Positions 1 to 11,964 are shown, numbered from the stretch's first letter. The stretch: 64,000 nucleotides of DNA from Chenopodium formosanum (GCA_024500155.1 CM044880.1:15628379-15692378), one strand, 5' to 3'. Notes: a model not told the origin generated them from the letters alone. Translations and numbers: made by a program.

Positions 1-1
1 C

Positions 2-600
2 AAAAGTCATCCATGGTGTACGACACAGAATTGGAGATCCTACTATGTCTTTTAAATAGACGTCTTCTTCATCATTGTCCCAAACTCCATCAATGGTTGC
101 ATCGTCCTCTTGTGGAACTTGGACTAGTTTCTTTTCATCAATCATTTTCTGAATTAAATCCTTAAATTTAAAACAGTTTTCGATAGTGTGACCCCCTGAT
201 TGATGATACTGACAGTAATACCTATCTGTCCTTTTCAATGATTCGAATGGTCTTGGTTCGAGAGGTTTGTTCACGCCACTCTCGGAGAGCATTTCGAACA
301 TTTGTACGTATGGGATCCCAATTAGAGTGTAGATTCTATTACTCTTCTTGGGTTTTTTCAGTGAGTGGTAAAGGAAAACGTTTTTCCCTCATAAGTCGTT
401 CTCATGGGTGTGAATTCTCTCTTAGGTTCATCTTTCGGGAGTGGAATCTCGTCATATTTCTGCTGAAGTCCCTTTATAACTTTGAGAGTTTCATGTAGCA
501 AATGCGACCCTTCCATCATAGACAGTGTGAGCGATTGTATGTCTTCTTTACTTGCCGGTTCTAGAAGGCTATCCATGACGTCGAAGAATATCTCCTCGTC
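2..600 (-). pseudogene. gag, C-terminal part with a second zinc-knuckle module (decayed)
   Basis: Two open pieces remain. About 600-358 encodes an acidic linker with a helical stretch (residues such as SKEDIQSLTLSM) and the start of the next FTP-type module. About 238-2 encodes a full knuckle, CQYHQSGGHTIENC, then a Lys/Asp-rich tail open to the window edge. The pieces are in different frames, so at least one frameshift separates them. The knuckle spacing is C-X2-H-X4-H-X4-C, the retroviral CCHC spacing with His for the second Cys, which is usual in Tat/Ogre gag as I know it. The role would be genomic RNA binding in the virus-like particle. Non-functional as it stands. Confidence 0.65.
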
Positions 601-761
601 TTCTTCAATGGCATGGATTTCTTTGACAGGTTTAATGAGAGACGAGGGGTCAACCTCGCTTTCCTTACAGAGATAGCCAAGGCATGAGCGAGAGGTGCAT
701 TATCAATGCTTGGCTTCTTACTGGCAGGGGGCAATGGTAGCTTGTTGTTATCGATTAAGTC

Positions 762-998
762 TTACATAGCTTCCTTAAGCTTCCAATAGTTTTCGGTGAG
801 ATGGCCCCTACCTTGGTGATACTTACAGTGTGCATTGGGGTTCCAATTGGCCGACCTCTTTTCGACTGGTGGGTCTCCAAATGGTCCAATAGGAGTTATA
901 AGACCTTTTGCATTTAATCGATCAAATGCGGTGTCATAACTCATGCCAATAGGAGTAAAGTTTCTCCTAAATGGTTTCTTTTGTCCTTGATTGTTCAT
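762..998 (-). pseudogene. gag, first zinc-knuckle module (damaged knuckle)
   Basis: This 78-residue open segment carries the module seen three times in the gag at 24613-26629: an FTPIG start, a GLITPIGP stretch, a basic WNPN stretch, then the knuckle. The last knuckle ligand is Tyr instead of Cys (CKYHQGRGHLTENY), so zinc binding should be lost. The frame stops at the codon where relatives have Gln (KEAM-stop; relatives read VIQD), a likely CAG to TAG change. It is the continuation of the gag N-terminal part at 1084-1725. Confidence 0.75.
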
Positions 999-1083
999 AG
1001 CAAGGACTTCACCTAAACTAAAAGTGATAACGTTGTTTGAGTTGGAGTTATTGTTGGCAGCTTTTAACTTTGCTAGGTCATCT

Positions 1084-1725
1084 TCAATATTGATACTTGA
1101 GATGCTTGCAGTATTTTTCTTGAAGGTTTTTGATGAATAACCTTATAGACTCTTTTTCACTTGGCACCTCAATCATCTTAGCTGAGGTTTCTCTCCATTT
1201 GTTAAAGAAAGGGGTGAAGCCTTCGTTCTCTTTCTGCTTGAGGATTTCAAGTTCTCTATTATGGTCAGTCTCAACTTGAATGTTGCACTTGTATCTATCA
1301 ACGAAAGTGTTTGCTATGGACTCCCAGGTAGAGGTCTTTTCTTTCTCGAGAGAAAAGAACCATTGTTGGCAAACGGTCTCGAGAGATAGTGAGAACAGAG
1401 AGGGGAAAACCTTCTTATCGATACCCTTAATACTCATTATTGTTTCGAAGGCTCTTAAATGAAAATAAGGGTTATCAGTTGCTTTGAATTTCGGGATGTC
1501 GTTGACATTGAACTTCTGCAGAAGAAGATCTTTGTCCACTGAGACCCCTTGTGAAGTAAGCCCTTGAAACTTGTAGTCGCTAGATAGCTTGCTTAGACTC
1601 TCTTGCATGAGGTCCATCTGTTGTTGTTTCACGGGATCATCAATCTTAAGTGTGAGGAGCTTCAGTGCCTCAATCACGGTAACGAATTGGTTCCTAAGCT
1701 CATTGACTTCTTCTTGTGTTGACAT
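1084..1725 (-). pseudogene. gag, N-terminal capsid-like part
   Basis: The likely start is the Met at 1725 (MSTQEEVNE), which aligns with MATQEEVND of the gag at 24613; the frame is open further upstream but without a match. The body contains the retrotransposon gag core: a KFKATDNPYFHLRAFE stretch, a QQWFFSLEKEKTSTWE stretch, a DRYKCNIQ stretch and ILKQKENEGFTPFFNKWRE. Just after LKYQY about 45 bases present in the relative are deleted, which shifts the frame and ends the ORF. In a live element the product would assemble the particle with integrase and reverse transcriptase. Confidence 0.85.
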
Positions 1726-2256
1726 TAGTGTCCTAGCTTTCCTCTTACGAGCTATGGGTTTGTCGAAAAGTTGGACCTGTACGAAAAGGTTGTCTTTGAT
1801 TAATCGTCCTTCCTTTCTTGACCACGCGCTGTAATTCAAACCATTTTGCGTTTTAATTACTTGACTCGAATTGACTTGACTTTACGGTTTTAAAGAGGAA
1901 AAAATAAAAATGGGTGCATATTTTTAGCAAAAATAATGTATATATTTTTAGGGAACTAAGTATAGCTTTTAAATTGGAGGATTAATATCTGACTTACCCC
2001 CTAAAAAAAATGACGGAAAAAAACGCGCATACAAGACTCTCTTAGACATGGTCAAAGTGTGTGTATTGGTGTGTGCGTTGAGTGTAAGTGACATATTTGG
2101 ACTCTTGTGTAAGACCATGGGACTTAGTGCCTAAACTCAATTAATGACTCGACAAAGTATTATTGACAGTAAATTAAACCGAATTAACTAGCAAACTGGT
2201 TAATTAGACACTAGGTGATGACTCGATCAATAATCCGAACTGTCGTCAAAATGACA

Positions 2257-2357
2257 GGACTGGCGCCTCTCTTTGCAGTGTAGCGCCAGACGACAGAGAT
2301 GTCTCTAGGAGCCACACTCCACAGAGTGGCGCTACAGTTCAGACTTTGGCGCCAATG
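2257..2357. repeat. GGCGCC word cluster (leader, gag-proximal)
   Basis: About six copies or near-copies of GGCGCC, CTGGCGC or TAGCGCCA within 100 bases, in otherwise AT-rich DNA. The counterpart in the relative is at 23985-24081. Confidence 0.8.
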
Positions 2358-2989
2358 CTGGAACTTCAATATGAGACTGTTTTCGGTGTTATTAATCAAC
2401 AGGGGTATGGCTTAATTCATACTAAGTCAATTCTGATTAAAATATTAGACTTTATTTACTCAAATTAATTAATTAATTAGGAAAAGTTCTTTAAGTCATT
2501 AATTTATTAAATCTCAACACAAGTCAAACAAACGATTTAGAAATCATAGTATATGCACAACAAATAATGCACAATTAGTCAAGTAGGCACAATATGATGC
2601 AATGAGTTTGCAACCTAACCATGGCTCTAGTTCTCTAAAGTTCGGGATATGGTTTAGTCAATAGAGGATCCATGGTTAATTGTCCAGATGCACCGCGCGG
2701 AAGCCTAACCGTGAAGGGTTGGCGCGAGTGGATGGGACACTGCGAGTTTTAGAATAACTCGCTTCCATGGGTTGGTGAATTCAACATTCTCAGATGTAAC
2801 CTTTGTTGCTCAGAGCGTTCAATCAGGTCGATGGAGCATGAATTCCCATAGGGTTATGTCCATATGTAGAATACATATGGGTTTCAGAAAAGTGAAAAAA
2901 AACTCAATCAGGAAGTAGGATCAAGCAAACAATACGAAAAATCGGTCGAAATTAGAACGCATATTTCTGGCTCGGTATTGGAAGAATTT

Positions 2990-3103
2990 GGCGACAGCAA
3001 ACAGAGTTTGGCGCCAGGATTTAGTTGTAGCGCCTGGCGACAGAGATGTCGTCTGGCGCTACAGTTAAATGTCTAGCGCCAGCTTCTGTTCGCTGACGCT
3101 AAT
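2990..3103. repeat. GGCGCC word cluster (leader, PBS-proximal)
   Basis: About seven GGCGCC-type words, some degraded to GGCGAC. The counterpart in the relative is at 23310-23402. Confidence 0.8.
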
Positions 3104-3380
3104 TCCTACATGCCTCAACAACTTTCTGTGCTCGATAAAATTTTCCAGTTTCGTGCAGTGTTATTTCGGTTCTAGTTGAGAAAGATATTTCTCAAATTTC
3201 CTACGTGTAAAATACTTTGTTTTTAACTCATTACGGATGGTCTTTCCAATGAGATCTTTTTTATGCATATGACAATAATGTTAATCAAAATTACGCACAT
3301 GAAGTACTTAGAACGTTTCGAGTCTCATCCACTCATTCTAAATCAATGCCGAAACAAATTCAGGAATTAAAATAGAAATC

Positions 3381-3399
3381 CTCCCCAGTGGAGTCGCTA
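3381..3399 (-). other. Primer binding site, tRNA-Arg type
   Basis: On the minus strand this reads TAGCGACTCCACTGGGGAG, starting 5 bases inside the LTR end. It is complementary to the 3' end of plant tRNA-Arg(ACG), whose PBS would be TGGCGACTCCGCTGGGGA, apart from two changes; the second base of the expected TGG is A. Tat/Ogre elements typically use this primer. Confidence 0.8.
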
Positions 3400-4549
3400 A
3401 AAACTGTGGGGAATATTTCAAGCATTAATCCCCAAGCTTGAACCCCACTGTGATCATACACTAAAGTACGGTGGCGTCCAAAGGGAAAGAAGATAAAGCA
3501 AAAGAGTTGCCAACAAGTTTTTTTTTTAGGAACTTGTAAACCGTTCACAAGGTGAAGGTTACACCCCTTAACGATCCAAGAGATCGTCAACTCCATAAGG
3601 TCTTGAACCAAATAGGGTTCGGGGATGAAGGTACAAATCCAACCTAAAAGAGAGTTAACCCTAAACCTGTTTATCTATGTTGGTTGAATTTAATGCACAA
3701 ATAAATCTATTATTGGCGATCACTTGAATTATAATCAAATGAACCCTACATAAGATTATTAATTATCTTATTAAGCATGATTACAAGTACCAATTCCCTT
3801 TAAACATGTATTAAAAGGTGTGATTAAGCAATAAAAATAAATATATCAAGCAACATAATAACAATTATCATAACAATAATCATAATAATAATAATAATAA
3901 TCATTATAAAATTATAATCATAATTTAATTAATCATGTTAAAGCATAAGAATAGCAAGATCATAGGCATGAAACTAACAAGATTAATAACAAACCCTAGC
4001 ATGTCACTAAACAATAAAAATCAAATATATAGCCCTGTAATGATACTAACATGAATATTAGGAAGAACATAAATAGCATCATAACAATCATACTTAGTAT
4101 TAAAATTACCCTAAACATGAAATTAAGGAAAACATCCTAACATGATACTAGGAATCAAAATAACAATCTAATCATGATTTCTATATCATAATATCAATTA
4201 AACCATTAAAGTACTTACTTGGATGCCTTGTACCTCTTTCTAATATTAAAATACACGCGTTAATAACTTCAAGGAAAATAATAAAACAACAATTAAATTA
4301 AATAATTGAAATAGAGATTTGGGACCAAACCCTCATAAATTAAACCTTTCACGTCTAGGGCGAAGGCAACTTTGAATATGGCTAGGTGTTTCTAGTTCTT
4401 GCGAATGCGGAATTTTTTATATTTGAGAGAAGGCTAGTTTAGAAAAGAGAGAGAGAGAGAAATCAAGAAAACTTGATGAGAGTTGGTGAAAATTAGAAAG
4501 AATAAGAATTGATGAGAATTGGTGGATGAAAACGGAGTTTTTAGGAGAC

Positions 4550-4707
4550 TATTTATAGAGAAAATCAGATAAAAAGATAAAACTTCAAAACAGAGTTCTA
4601 ACGCGGATAAAACAATGTTAGCGCCAACGCCGGCCATTGGCGCCAGACGCCAACATTAACGCCAGGCGCCAATGCTAGCGCCGGGAGCTACAGCTGGCGT
4701 TAGGCGC
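4550..4707 (-). promoter_or_regulatory. A-type LTR core promoter: TATA box and GGCGCC array
   Basis: Read on the minus strand, GGCGCC words are followed about 60 bases downstream by TATAAATA. The array contains words such as GGCGCCAGACGCC. The same arrangement occurs in the A-type LTRs at 14914, 17079 and 45534. Confidence 0.75.
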
Positions 4708-6391
4708 TGTAGACACCTAAAAATGTCTCCCTAAAACCAAACTCGATGATAAATAACCTTTCACCGCCGCTATTGGTCGGGTTTAGTATTTAATCCCGAG
4801 AGTTCTTAAAAAATCGTATTTTATTAAATTCACATTTTTTAAAGGTCCATAGATCAGTCTTGGTGTTTGATAAAAGCATAGTTTTGATTTTAGCCTAAAC
4901 TTGTTAATTAATTTTCAGCCCAAACCGTTTTATTTTATTATTATTTTTGGCCCAAATATTTTATTTATTTTTATTTTATTTTAGCCCGAATAATAAAAGT
5001 CAGAAAAAAGCCCGAAATTATCAATCGGCACTTAAAAAGCCGAAAGAAATTAGTGTTAAAAATGAATTTAGACGGAAAAATGGACTGGAATTGGCCGTGT
5101 CACGGTACAGCCTGACCGTGTCACGGGAACCCTTCCCGTCTGACGGTGGGACTTCCCGTGACACGGGAGGTCTGTCGTGACACGGAGAGTTCCGTGTCCT
5201 TTCCGCGTAAACCCTTAACGCGTTTTCCGTTCCGTTTTCTGAAAATTTCCCGCGTCACTCCAAAACTGACCGTGTCACGGGAACTTGTACCGTCTGACGG
5301 TACAGTCTAACCGTGTCACGGGATACTTTTTTAGGGTTTTTATCATTTTAGAGTTCCGTGTGCTCCCTCAGCACATTTCCCTATAAATACCCCCTCATTT
5401 CTGATGTACGGGGCAACGAGAATTCTGTTATTCTTTTTTTTCTCTCTTCTATGCTCTTAACCTAAACACTAGCCTGCCCTTTTCAATTCAAAATTCCTTC
5501 TTCAAGCACTCAAAGGAGTCCATATTTTACTCGAGGTTCTGTCCTTAAGCCAAGGCGTGAAAGGTAGAATCGTTTGAGGGTTTGGCCCCAAAATCAACCT
5601 TATTTTATTTAATTTAATTTAATTGTTGTTTTATTATTTCCTTGAAGTTACTAACTCGTTTATTATTTTGTAGTTGCAAACAAACAGATTCAAAGTAAGG
5701 ATCATGCTCTTTTTATTATTGTTATTTTTCTAACGATTTTTTATGTTGTTGGAATTATGATTGAATTGGTTTTTGTATTAATATTGATTCTATTATTTAT
5801 TGATTCTATTATTTATTTTGATCACCATAATGCATGTTTAAAGGGAATATGTAATTGAATATCACGCCTAATAAGATAATTTGGACAACCGGTTTAGGAT
5901 CCTTTTAATCTTATTATTAATTCAAGTGATCACCAAATTTTTAGAATTATGTGTTCATTAATTTTGAACCAATTTAGTTAAATAATAGTTTTGAGCGAAT
6001 TGAATTAGTGTTTGTATGCCTTTGAGATCACAGGAATGCTTTTCAATATAAGAATCGAGTAGAGGCCAATACGGGCGAATGTGACTCCATGACTCACTTC
6101 GTACCATCATCCCCGATCCTCCTTTCGTGGTTCCGAACCATATGGAGTTAATAATCTCATGGATTATGAATGGGGTGTAACCTTCACGGGTCAATCGTTG
6201 TTGCCTATCGTTGTCCCTTATCGTGGTTGCCTTTTTATGATCCGTGAATGGTTTACAAGTTCCTTAAAAACTTGTTGGCGGCTCCCTACTTTATTTGTCC
6301 CTAATCGTAATGTCAATTCCCACTTCCTATGAGTGCCAAGCATATTCACAACATGCTTTTTAACGTAGGCGCACTTCGAGCGACACCTACA
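4708..6391 (+). mobile_element. Solo LTR, B type
   Basis: Starts TGTAGACACCTAAAAATG and ends GCGACACCTACA. It is flanked on both sides by GGCGC (4703-4707 and 6392-6396), a 5-bp TSD. No internal region follows, so the element collapsed by LTR-LTR recombination. At 1684 bp it is about 360 bp shorter than the B LTRs at 36862 and 43385, mainly in U3. Confidence 0.92.
5088..5389 (+). promoter_or_regulatory. B-type LTR promoter: CCGTGTCACGG array and TATA box
   Basis: Roughly ten CCGTGTCACGG, CCGTGACACGG or CCGTCTGACGG words lie between about 5094 and 5325, then TATAAATA at 5382-5389. Each word is a 5+1+5 inverted repeat. Transcription should start about 30 bases after the TATA box. Confidence 0.75.
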
Positions 6392-7041
6392 GGCGCTGAC
6401 TCAGAAATTCACGTGTTTTCTTAAAATCAGATAGAAATTGCCGTACAGGAGGATAAAATCGTATTTTCCTCAAAAACGTTCTTTGATTCTAATTAAAACT
6501 CTAAAAAGTCAACAAAAAGTCAATTTATCAATGCTAATTGAATTAGGAATGAAAAAACCTTCTAGAAAAATCTAGAAGACTAAAACCATTCCTAATTGCA
6601 TTAGGAATGATAAATCCATATTAGGCCCTCCCCTAGATCATTGGGCCGCATATAAGGCTCAAACCGGACCCAATTCAGTAATTTGGCCATTACTTCCTCA
6701 ATATTCATCGGAATGGGCTTATAATATATCGTTGGAAAGCTCCTTTCAAGCCCCATCCAACTACACTATTATTGGACCCATATCATGGACCAACCAAACT
6801 GGATTGGCTGTTTTCTTAAAATAGGGTTTCAAAAACAGAGATAAGAGAAAAGAAATTAAAACTTTCCGCAACACTGAACTTTCCACACTTTCACTTCATT
6901 CGATTATGATTCGACGTGAAAGGTACTCATCACTGGGTTTGGTTTTGGGTAGACACAAATGGGTGTCTACTGTACTGGTTCGTCTTGTGCTGCGAGGCAA
7001 TCAAGTCTGGTCACTAAACGGGAGAAATTGCCCTTGGTGGG

Positions 7042-7968
7042 ATGATCACAAGGATTGCCAAGAAGCTTAACTATGAACGCTTCTTCCCTTCATGCACTCA
7101 AATTGGGTCCGGCAAGGATTTATTCATTGACATAAAACAAATGAGAAGGTCGGGGTTCCTCCAAGGAACTTCAGATGCCAACAATTTTCATGCTTGGATT
7201 GTTGACCGCGAGCACCATTGTATCTTGCCTTACCCCAGCCGTACATCCTTGGAGCGGAACGCTAGGAATGTATGGAAAATTCCGCGAGACAATAGTGTGC
7301 TACCCACTGCTTTGGGTGGCGCATGGAATATGGTAGTCGATCAACAACAACAACAACAACAACAACAACAGCAACAATAACAACATCAGCAGCAACAACA
7401 ACAACAACATCATCAACAACAGCAACAACATCAAGGCATGAGTAGCCTTGAACAAAAAATGATGAGCATGGAACTTGGCATGCAAAGCCTAATGGAGAAC
7501 CAACAGGGTATGTTTATGCAAACCCAAACTCTCTATATTGCGGCTGTGGATAGGGGTGAGGTCACCCCCCCGGTAAATTACCCCTATTGGCCACCCCAAC
7601 AAGGCCCGGTCCCTCAGTGGCAGGGATCGCAACCTACTTGGCCCGATTGGCAAGGGCCCTCCTCCCACGGTGTTTCCCGGGTAGACTACCCGACGGAAAT
7701 CGGGTACGATTATCGTGCCCCGGGGGGGAGTGATTTTAGGGGTGACCCCAAATATCCATATGTCGACCCTACCCACCCTTCCCCTCTTCAGCTTCCCGCC
7801 CCTTTCGACCCGTTGCCTCAATGGCAACAAGACCTCTTTCGAGGTCACTATGGTTGGCCTCCGGGTTTCACCGGTGGTTGGGACCCACATGTCATCCCTC
7901 CGGACGGTTTCTCTTACGACACCGAGGATGATGGAGATGATGACGAAGCTGGCCCTAGTGTCCACTAG
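7042..7968 (+). pseudogene. Athila-type env-like third ORF, C-terminal part
   Basis: The frame runs through 309 codons with one internal stop, TAA at 7378-7380 inside a CAA/CAG tract (most simply CAA to TAA). The N-terminal part (LGGMITRIAKKL, DLFIDIKQMRRSGFL) resembles the globular domain of Athila ORFs placed between pol and the 3' LTR. Then come polyglutamine, a helical SLEQKMMSMELGMQSLMEN stretch, a Pro/Trp/Tyr-rich region and an acidic tail (TEDDGDDDEAGPSVH). The Athila call rests on position and style; function is unknown in plants, and an envelope role is only a suggestion from position. The 5' part is missing, cut off by the LTR at 6970. Confidence 0.55.
7342..7436 (+). repeat. CAA/CAG microsatellite in the env-like ORF
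   Basis: Nearly pure CAA with some CAG and CAT, encoding a Gln/His tract. One CAA has become TAA. Confidence 0.9.
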
Positions 7969-10201
7969 CCCCCCCTGTTCTTTATTTTTCCCCTTTGCCC
8001 CCTCCCAATGTTTTAATTTGGCGCACCGCGGACGGTGCATTGTTTTAGTGTGGGGGGGTGTGTAAGAAGCAAAGGGATATTTTTTGATAGTGTGGGGGAA
8101 GTCTTATCATCATGATAGTGTGGGGGGGATTTCATTGTAGGTGGTAGAGCTCTCATGGTTCGGTTGGCTTTATCATGTTTTGATGTTGATTTTTCTTCTT
8201 GATTGTGATGATGATGTCTCTGGGTGATTTTGATGAGCTTTTGCTAATGAATTTTCAAGTGTTTGTGTAGGTGATGGCGCTCCTATGAAGAAAAATCCAA
8301 ACTCCCGATAATCCAAATTTCCCTTAATCCAAATTTTTTTTTAGATTGTTTTATTTTATTTCTATTTCTTCATTTTGTTTAAAGTCTTAGTTTCCTTCTT
8401 TGATTTTTTACTTTTTTTTATTTATTTTTGTTTTATCTCAGTCTTTTCTTTTGTTTTGGCTCACTTTTCAAGCTTGGAAATGGAGATAAAGGAAGTTAAG
8501 GGGAAAATCGAGGCCCCTCGGTGAGGTTGCATAATTTATCTTGTCTTCACTTCAAGCGGCGTTTGGTGAGACCTTTCCTCTCTTTTATTTTCTTTTTCTT
8601 TGGGTGTTTAGCTTAGGTTTAGCTTAGGAAAAAGTTGAATGGTTCGAGGATGTTTGCTTTTGGTTATATTGAACCAGGGATCGTTGATGTTGTTATCGAA
8701 CGATCACTTGTATGACGATTGGGATTTGATTGGATTATGTGCCTCATATGTGAACCTTTTTATATTTCTTCCTCTTTCTTTTGTTTTGTTTTCCCCTTTT
8801 TGTGTTACAAGCATAATTATGACAATTTGAAATGATTTTTGATTTGTAATTTGCTCACTCTTTTGGATTGGTTTGCTTCTCTTGACGATGTGTCTTTAAA
8901 TGCTTATCTTCCTAGTTGATGAGGGTTTACACAGTTTGAGAATGATTTGGGTTGAATTAGACACATTGTAAGCTAAGGTAGCCTGGTTTAGAACTTTTGA
9001 GGACGTTTGAACCCCTAGTTCACGGGAAAGTGGTAAGATGGTGTTGCTTTCTATGGTGGATAGGATTCCTTTGGTTGGTATTTGCTATATTTCTTATCCC
9101 GTGTGAGCGTCATTTGTTCTATCCTTCATCATTCTTGTGAGCAGCATTTAGGATCCTTAACTATGCATATCTTAATCTTTGTGTTGGCGTCTAGCTCCCA
9201 AGATCGTGATCATATAACTCTAGAGAAGGAAGAGGGCATTTATTCTCATTTTTCTTTGTTTTCTTTGTGTTTTGTTACAAATTTGGTTTTCATTTTTACA
9301 TTCACCCACTTGCTAACCAATTTGAGCCTTATTTCCCCTTTCTTGACTTAGCCATATTACAAACCTATCGGCCTATGTTCTACCAACCCTTGTAGTTAGT
9401 GAAGCATTGGCTTGTGAGGTTCGAGTTTGATAATGTTGAAATTGAGCAAGAAAGTTGTGTAATTTGGTTCAAGTAAGGTTTTGAAAGATTATTCATGAAA
9501 AGAGTATGAAAAAAGGTTTGGCAAGAAAGTTGAAACTCATGAAAACCAAGCGAAAAAAAAAGTGAAAAAAATATGAAAAAGATTGAAGTAATGTGGTGTG
9601 GCTTGTTTTGAAAGGTTGTAAGTTTGAGAATAGGTTCAATTCTGAGGATTTTCTTGAGAGATGGCCACTCTTATGCTTCACTTAGGAATTTCCACCAAAA
9701 TTTTCAAATTGTTTCCCAACCTTAACCCCTAGCCATGACATTACAACCCTACTTAAGACCCTTGGATTTTAGAAGGGCGTGGTCAAAGAACAGTGGAGGG
9801 AGGTAGATTTCAACCCTATGGAGAGAGTATGCATAGTTGAGATGTCGGGATGACCTTATGAGTCCACATAAAAATTTCTTTTTCCGGTTCCCTCGAGGAA
9901 TCATGAGGAGCTAGCTAGGGGATGAATTGAAGGTAGTGGAAAGAACGCGGACCGTCTTGGTTGGGGCTAGGGCGGAGAATGAAATCATTAGTTCTCTATG
10001 CTTAGCTTAGGTTTGTCCTTTTCAACCTTGAGCATCTTGGAACATGTTTTCCCTCTTTAAATTGAGAAAGATAAGTATTCTTTGGTGCATTTATTTGCAT
10101 GTGAGTCCAAATGGAGCATTTCACTACCTTGAGGGTTGATTGGTTTTGCTAAAACCTTGTCATGTTATGTTTGTTGTGTTTATCTTTTTGTTCCAGTTTT
10201 C
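7969..10201 (+). other. Long 3' noncoding region of the Athila-like element
   Basis: About 2.2 kb without a convincing ORF, opening with three GTGTGGGGG tracts (8043-8127) that resemble the PPT at 10226. Its middle and end (about 8940-10130) match 53450-54780 in the Athila-like composite. T-rich and A-rich tracts alternate. Confidence 0.65.
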
Positions 10202-10240
10202 CTTGCTTGAGGACAAGCAAGAGGCAAGTGTGGGGGATTT
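10202..10240 (+). other. Pre-PPT hairpin and polypurine tract
   Basis: CTTGCTTG-AGGA-CAAGCAAG (10202-10221) is a perfect 8-bp stem with loop AGGA. It is followed by the PPT AAGTGTGGGGGA (10226-10237), which would prime plus-strand DNA next to the LTR start. Confidence 0.8.
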
Positions 10241-11874
10241 TTATGAGTGGCATTTATGCCACTCTTTTATCCTTTTTCTCTAAGGATCCTCCCCTCATTT
10301 GCACTTGTTTGGCCCTTTTTCTAAACATTTTTACCTAGTTTTGTTTCCTCCTTTCGTTTCTTCTTTATCTTCCCTTTTCTTAGTCTTCTCGCCTTCTCTT
10401 TATTTTGATTTCCATGCTTTTGTTTTGTAGGTATTTTGTTCCAAAAGAAAGATGATTTCAAGGAGCCAAGCAAACTGTTCTGCGCGGGATAATGTGAAGC
10501 TGTTGCGCGGGCGCGCACCCTTGGCTGTGCGGGCGCGCAGCCTGTCAGAACCCGCACAGCCAGGCTGAAGAAACAGAGCCAAACCAGAGAGTTTGCGTGA
10601 CCTATTGTGCGGCTTCTGTGCGAGCGCGCCACCTGCTGCGCGGGCGCACAAGTCTACTGTGCGGGTGCACTTGATTTCCCCGTACCCTCAAAGTTGCGGC
10701 CGCGCACTTTGCTGAGAGGGCGCACACTTCTACTGCGCAGGCGCGCACCGCTGGGTTTCCGATTTCCTTGTGCCTTGTTTCCCAAGTTTCTTTCTTTTGG
10801 GGGGAGCCACATATATATAGACGGGACTCTTTGTAATAGAGGACACTTAGTACTAATTCCATAGAACATTAGCCTAATCTAGAGAGAGAAAGTAGATTGT
10901 TATTCAAGCATCCTTTATTGTATTCAACTTTGCTCAAGTTTTAATCTTCAATTAATTAAGCAAGACTCCAAGTTTTAATCTTTCATTAATCCTTTCTTTA
11001 GTAATCTCTTCTCCTTTCCTTTAGTCTTATTTATTTGTTTTATTGTTACTTATTCTTGTTAATTTTTTTAGTTCATCTAGTTGTTATTGATTTCATTGAT
11101 TTTAATCATGTTTTGTTTTGAGTTTCTTGACTTTATTTCTAGTTTTGATATTATGTTTAATCTCCCTTCTCTAGGCTAAAATTTTAGCTAGGGGAAGGGG
11201 GTGGAAGATATGAGTTGATATTGGATGAATGATGATGGTTGGATTGAACTTATGCCATAAATTAATGAAAGACATGATTTTTAATAGCTTGAGATTATTG
11301 TTGCACTCTATTTGATGTTTTCTATTTTAAATGCATGAAAGTGATTTGAACTAGATTAAGATCATCTCTATTTTAATGATTGCATGAGAATGAGTTATTA
11401 AAGTGGAGTTTTTATGGATTGTGCCTCTTTATTCTCTTGATTTGATTGTAACTAATAGGATGCATGAGAATAATCCTTATTAGTGTAGACCTCTTTCATT
11501 GATATTCCTAGACTATTGCATGAGAATGAATTGTTTAGGTAGAATCTTGTGTTCTTTGGCATGTGTTTCATGATAATCACCATTACACCCTTCTTTCTAA
11601 TCATATTGGACACCTCCGCATCCCTAGCGTCTTTTTCTCTTGATTTTAATCGTCATTTTCTTGCTTATTTGTAGTTTTAGTGTTCTTACTCAACAAAACC
11701 AACAAAATCAATCCCCTTTTTACTCTTGCATTAGTGATTATTGATGTTGAATTAGTGTGCTTCCCTAGTGGTTCGACCCTTTACTTGCCACTAACTAGTT
11801 TAGTGTAGGTTTAGGTATTATAAATGATTAATTTGATTAGGGTAGTAGCTTAACGACCTATCTTATCCCGATCA
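10241..11874 (+). mobile_element. 3' LTR of the truncated Athila-like element
   Basis: Starts TTATGAGTGGC, aligning with TGATAAGTGAC of the LTR at 48493, so the first dinucleotide has mutated. It ends CCCGATCA, matching the CTTCGATCA end of that LTR. The 3' 150 bases, with TTCGACCCTTTACTTGCC and TTAGGTATTATAAATG text, are close to the other family. Length 1634 bp. Confidence 0.8.
10484..10820 (+). promoter_or_regulatory. Athila-type LTR promoter: GCGCGGGCGCGC array and TATA box
   Basis: About ten words of the type TGCGCGGGCGCGCA, with variants GTGCGGGCGCGC and GCGGCCGCGC, lie in 10484-10752. ATATATATAG follows at 10811. The GC content contrasts sharply with the AT-rich LTR around it. Confidence 0.75.
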
Positions 11875-11964
11875 TATTTTATGACGGTAAAAAGCTGCCC
11901 TTTGTTCTTCTGTAGATAACGGTTGAAATGGATCGTCAATGTTGTCAGAAAGAGAAGAGGCAGT

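Larger units (their letters stand above)
1840..3380 (-). other. 5' leader of the reverse-strand Tat element
   Basis: Long noncoding leader between PBS and gag with no convincing ORF. It shares text with the leader at 22986-24612. It contains two separate clusters of GGCGCC words, listed separately, about 650 bases apart; the relative has two clusters at matching positions. Confidence 0.7.
1..3404 (-). mobile_element. Tat/Ogre-like LTR element, internal 5' half, reverse strand
   Basis: Reading leftwards from the 5' LTR at 3405-6970, this stretch holds a tRNA-Arg PBS, a leader of about 1.65 kb and a decayed gag that runs off the window start. The gag matches the better preserved one at 24613-26629, and the leaders share the same text, so the two are relatives. 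Any pol would lie before base 1. The assignment to the Tat/Ogre lineage rests on the PBS, the gag knuckle type and LTR similarity. Confidence 0.85.
3405..6970 (-). mobile_element. 5' LTR of the reverse-strand Tat element (A type), split by a solo LTR
   Basis: The left end reads TGTGGGGAATA (other copies TGTAGGGAATA) and the right end GGGTGTCTAC, the reverse complement of the A-type LTR start. The TATA box (plus-strand TATTTATA, 4550-4557) lies beside a GGCGCC array at 4617-4707. A B-type solo LTR is inserted at 4708-6391, and A text resumes at 6397 inside the same array. Excluding the insertion and its duplicated 5 bases, the LTR is about 1.88 kb. Its junction with Athila sequence at 6971 marks an insertion into an older Athila-like element. 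Confidence 0.85.
6971..10240 (+). mobile_element. Athila-like element, 3' internal remnant
   Basis: Truncated on the left by the Tat LTR ending at 6970. It keeps the end of an env-like ORF, a long 3' noncoding region, a hairpin and PPT, then its LTR. The noncoding part matches the Athila-like composite (about 53450-54700), including shared text around CACGGGAA and TGGTAAGATGG, so both belong to one superfamily. Confidence 0.75.

Noticed and set aside
7489..8040. 183-codon minus-strand frame opposite the env-like ORF
   Set aside because: Shadow of the GC-rich coding strand; no motif and no promoter.
10321..10869. Several small Arg/Ala-rich frames over the GCGC array
   Set aside because: Products of GC word repeats; they overlap one another on both strands.
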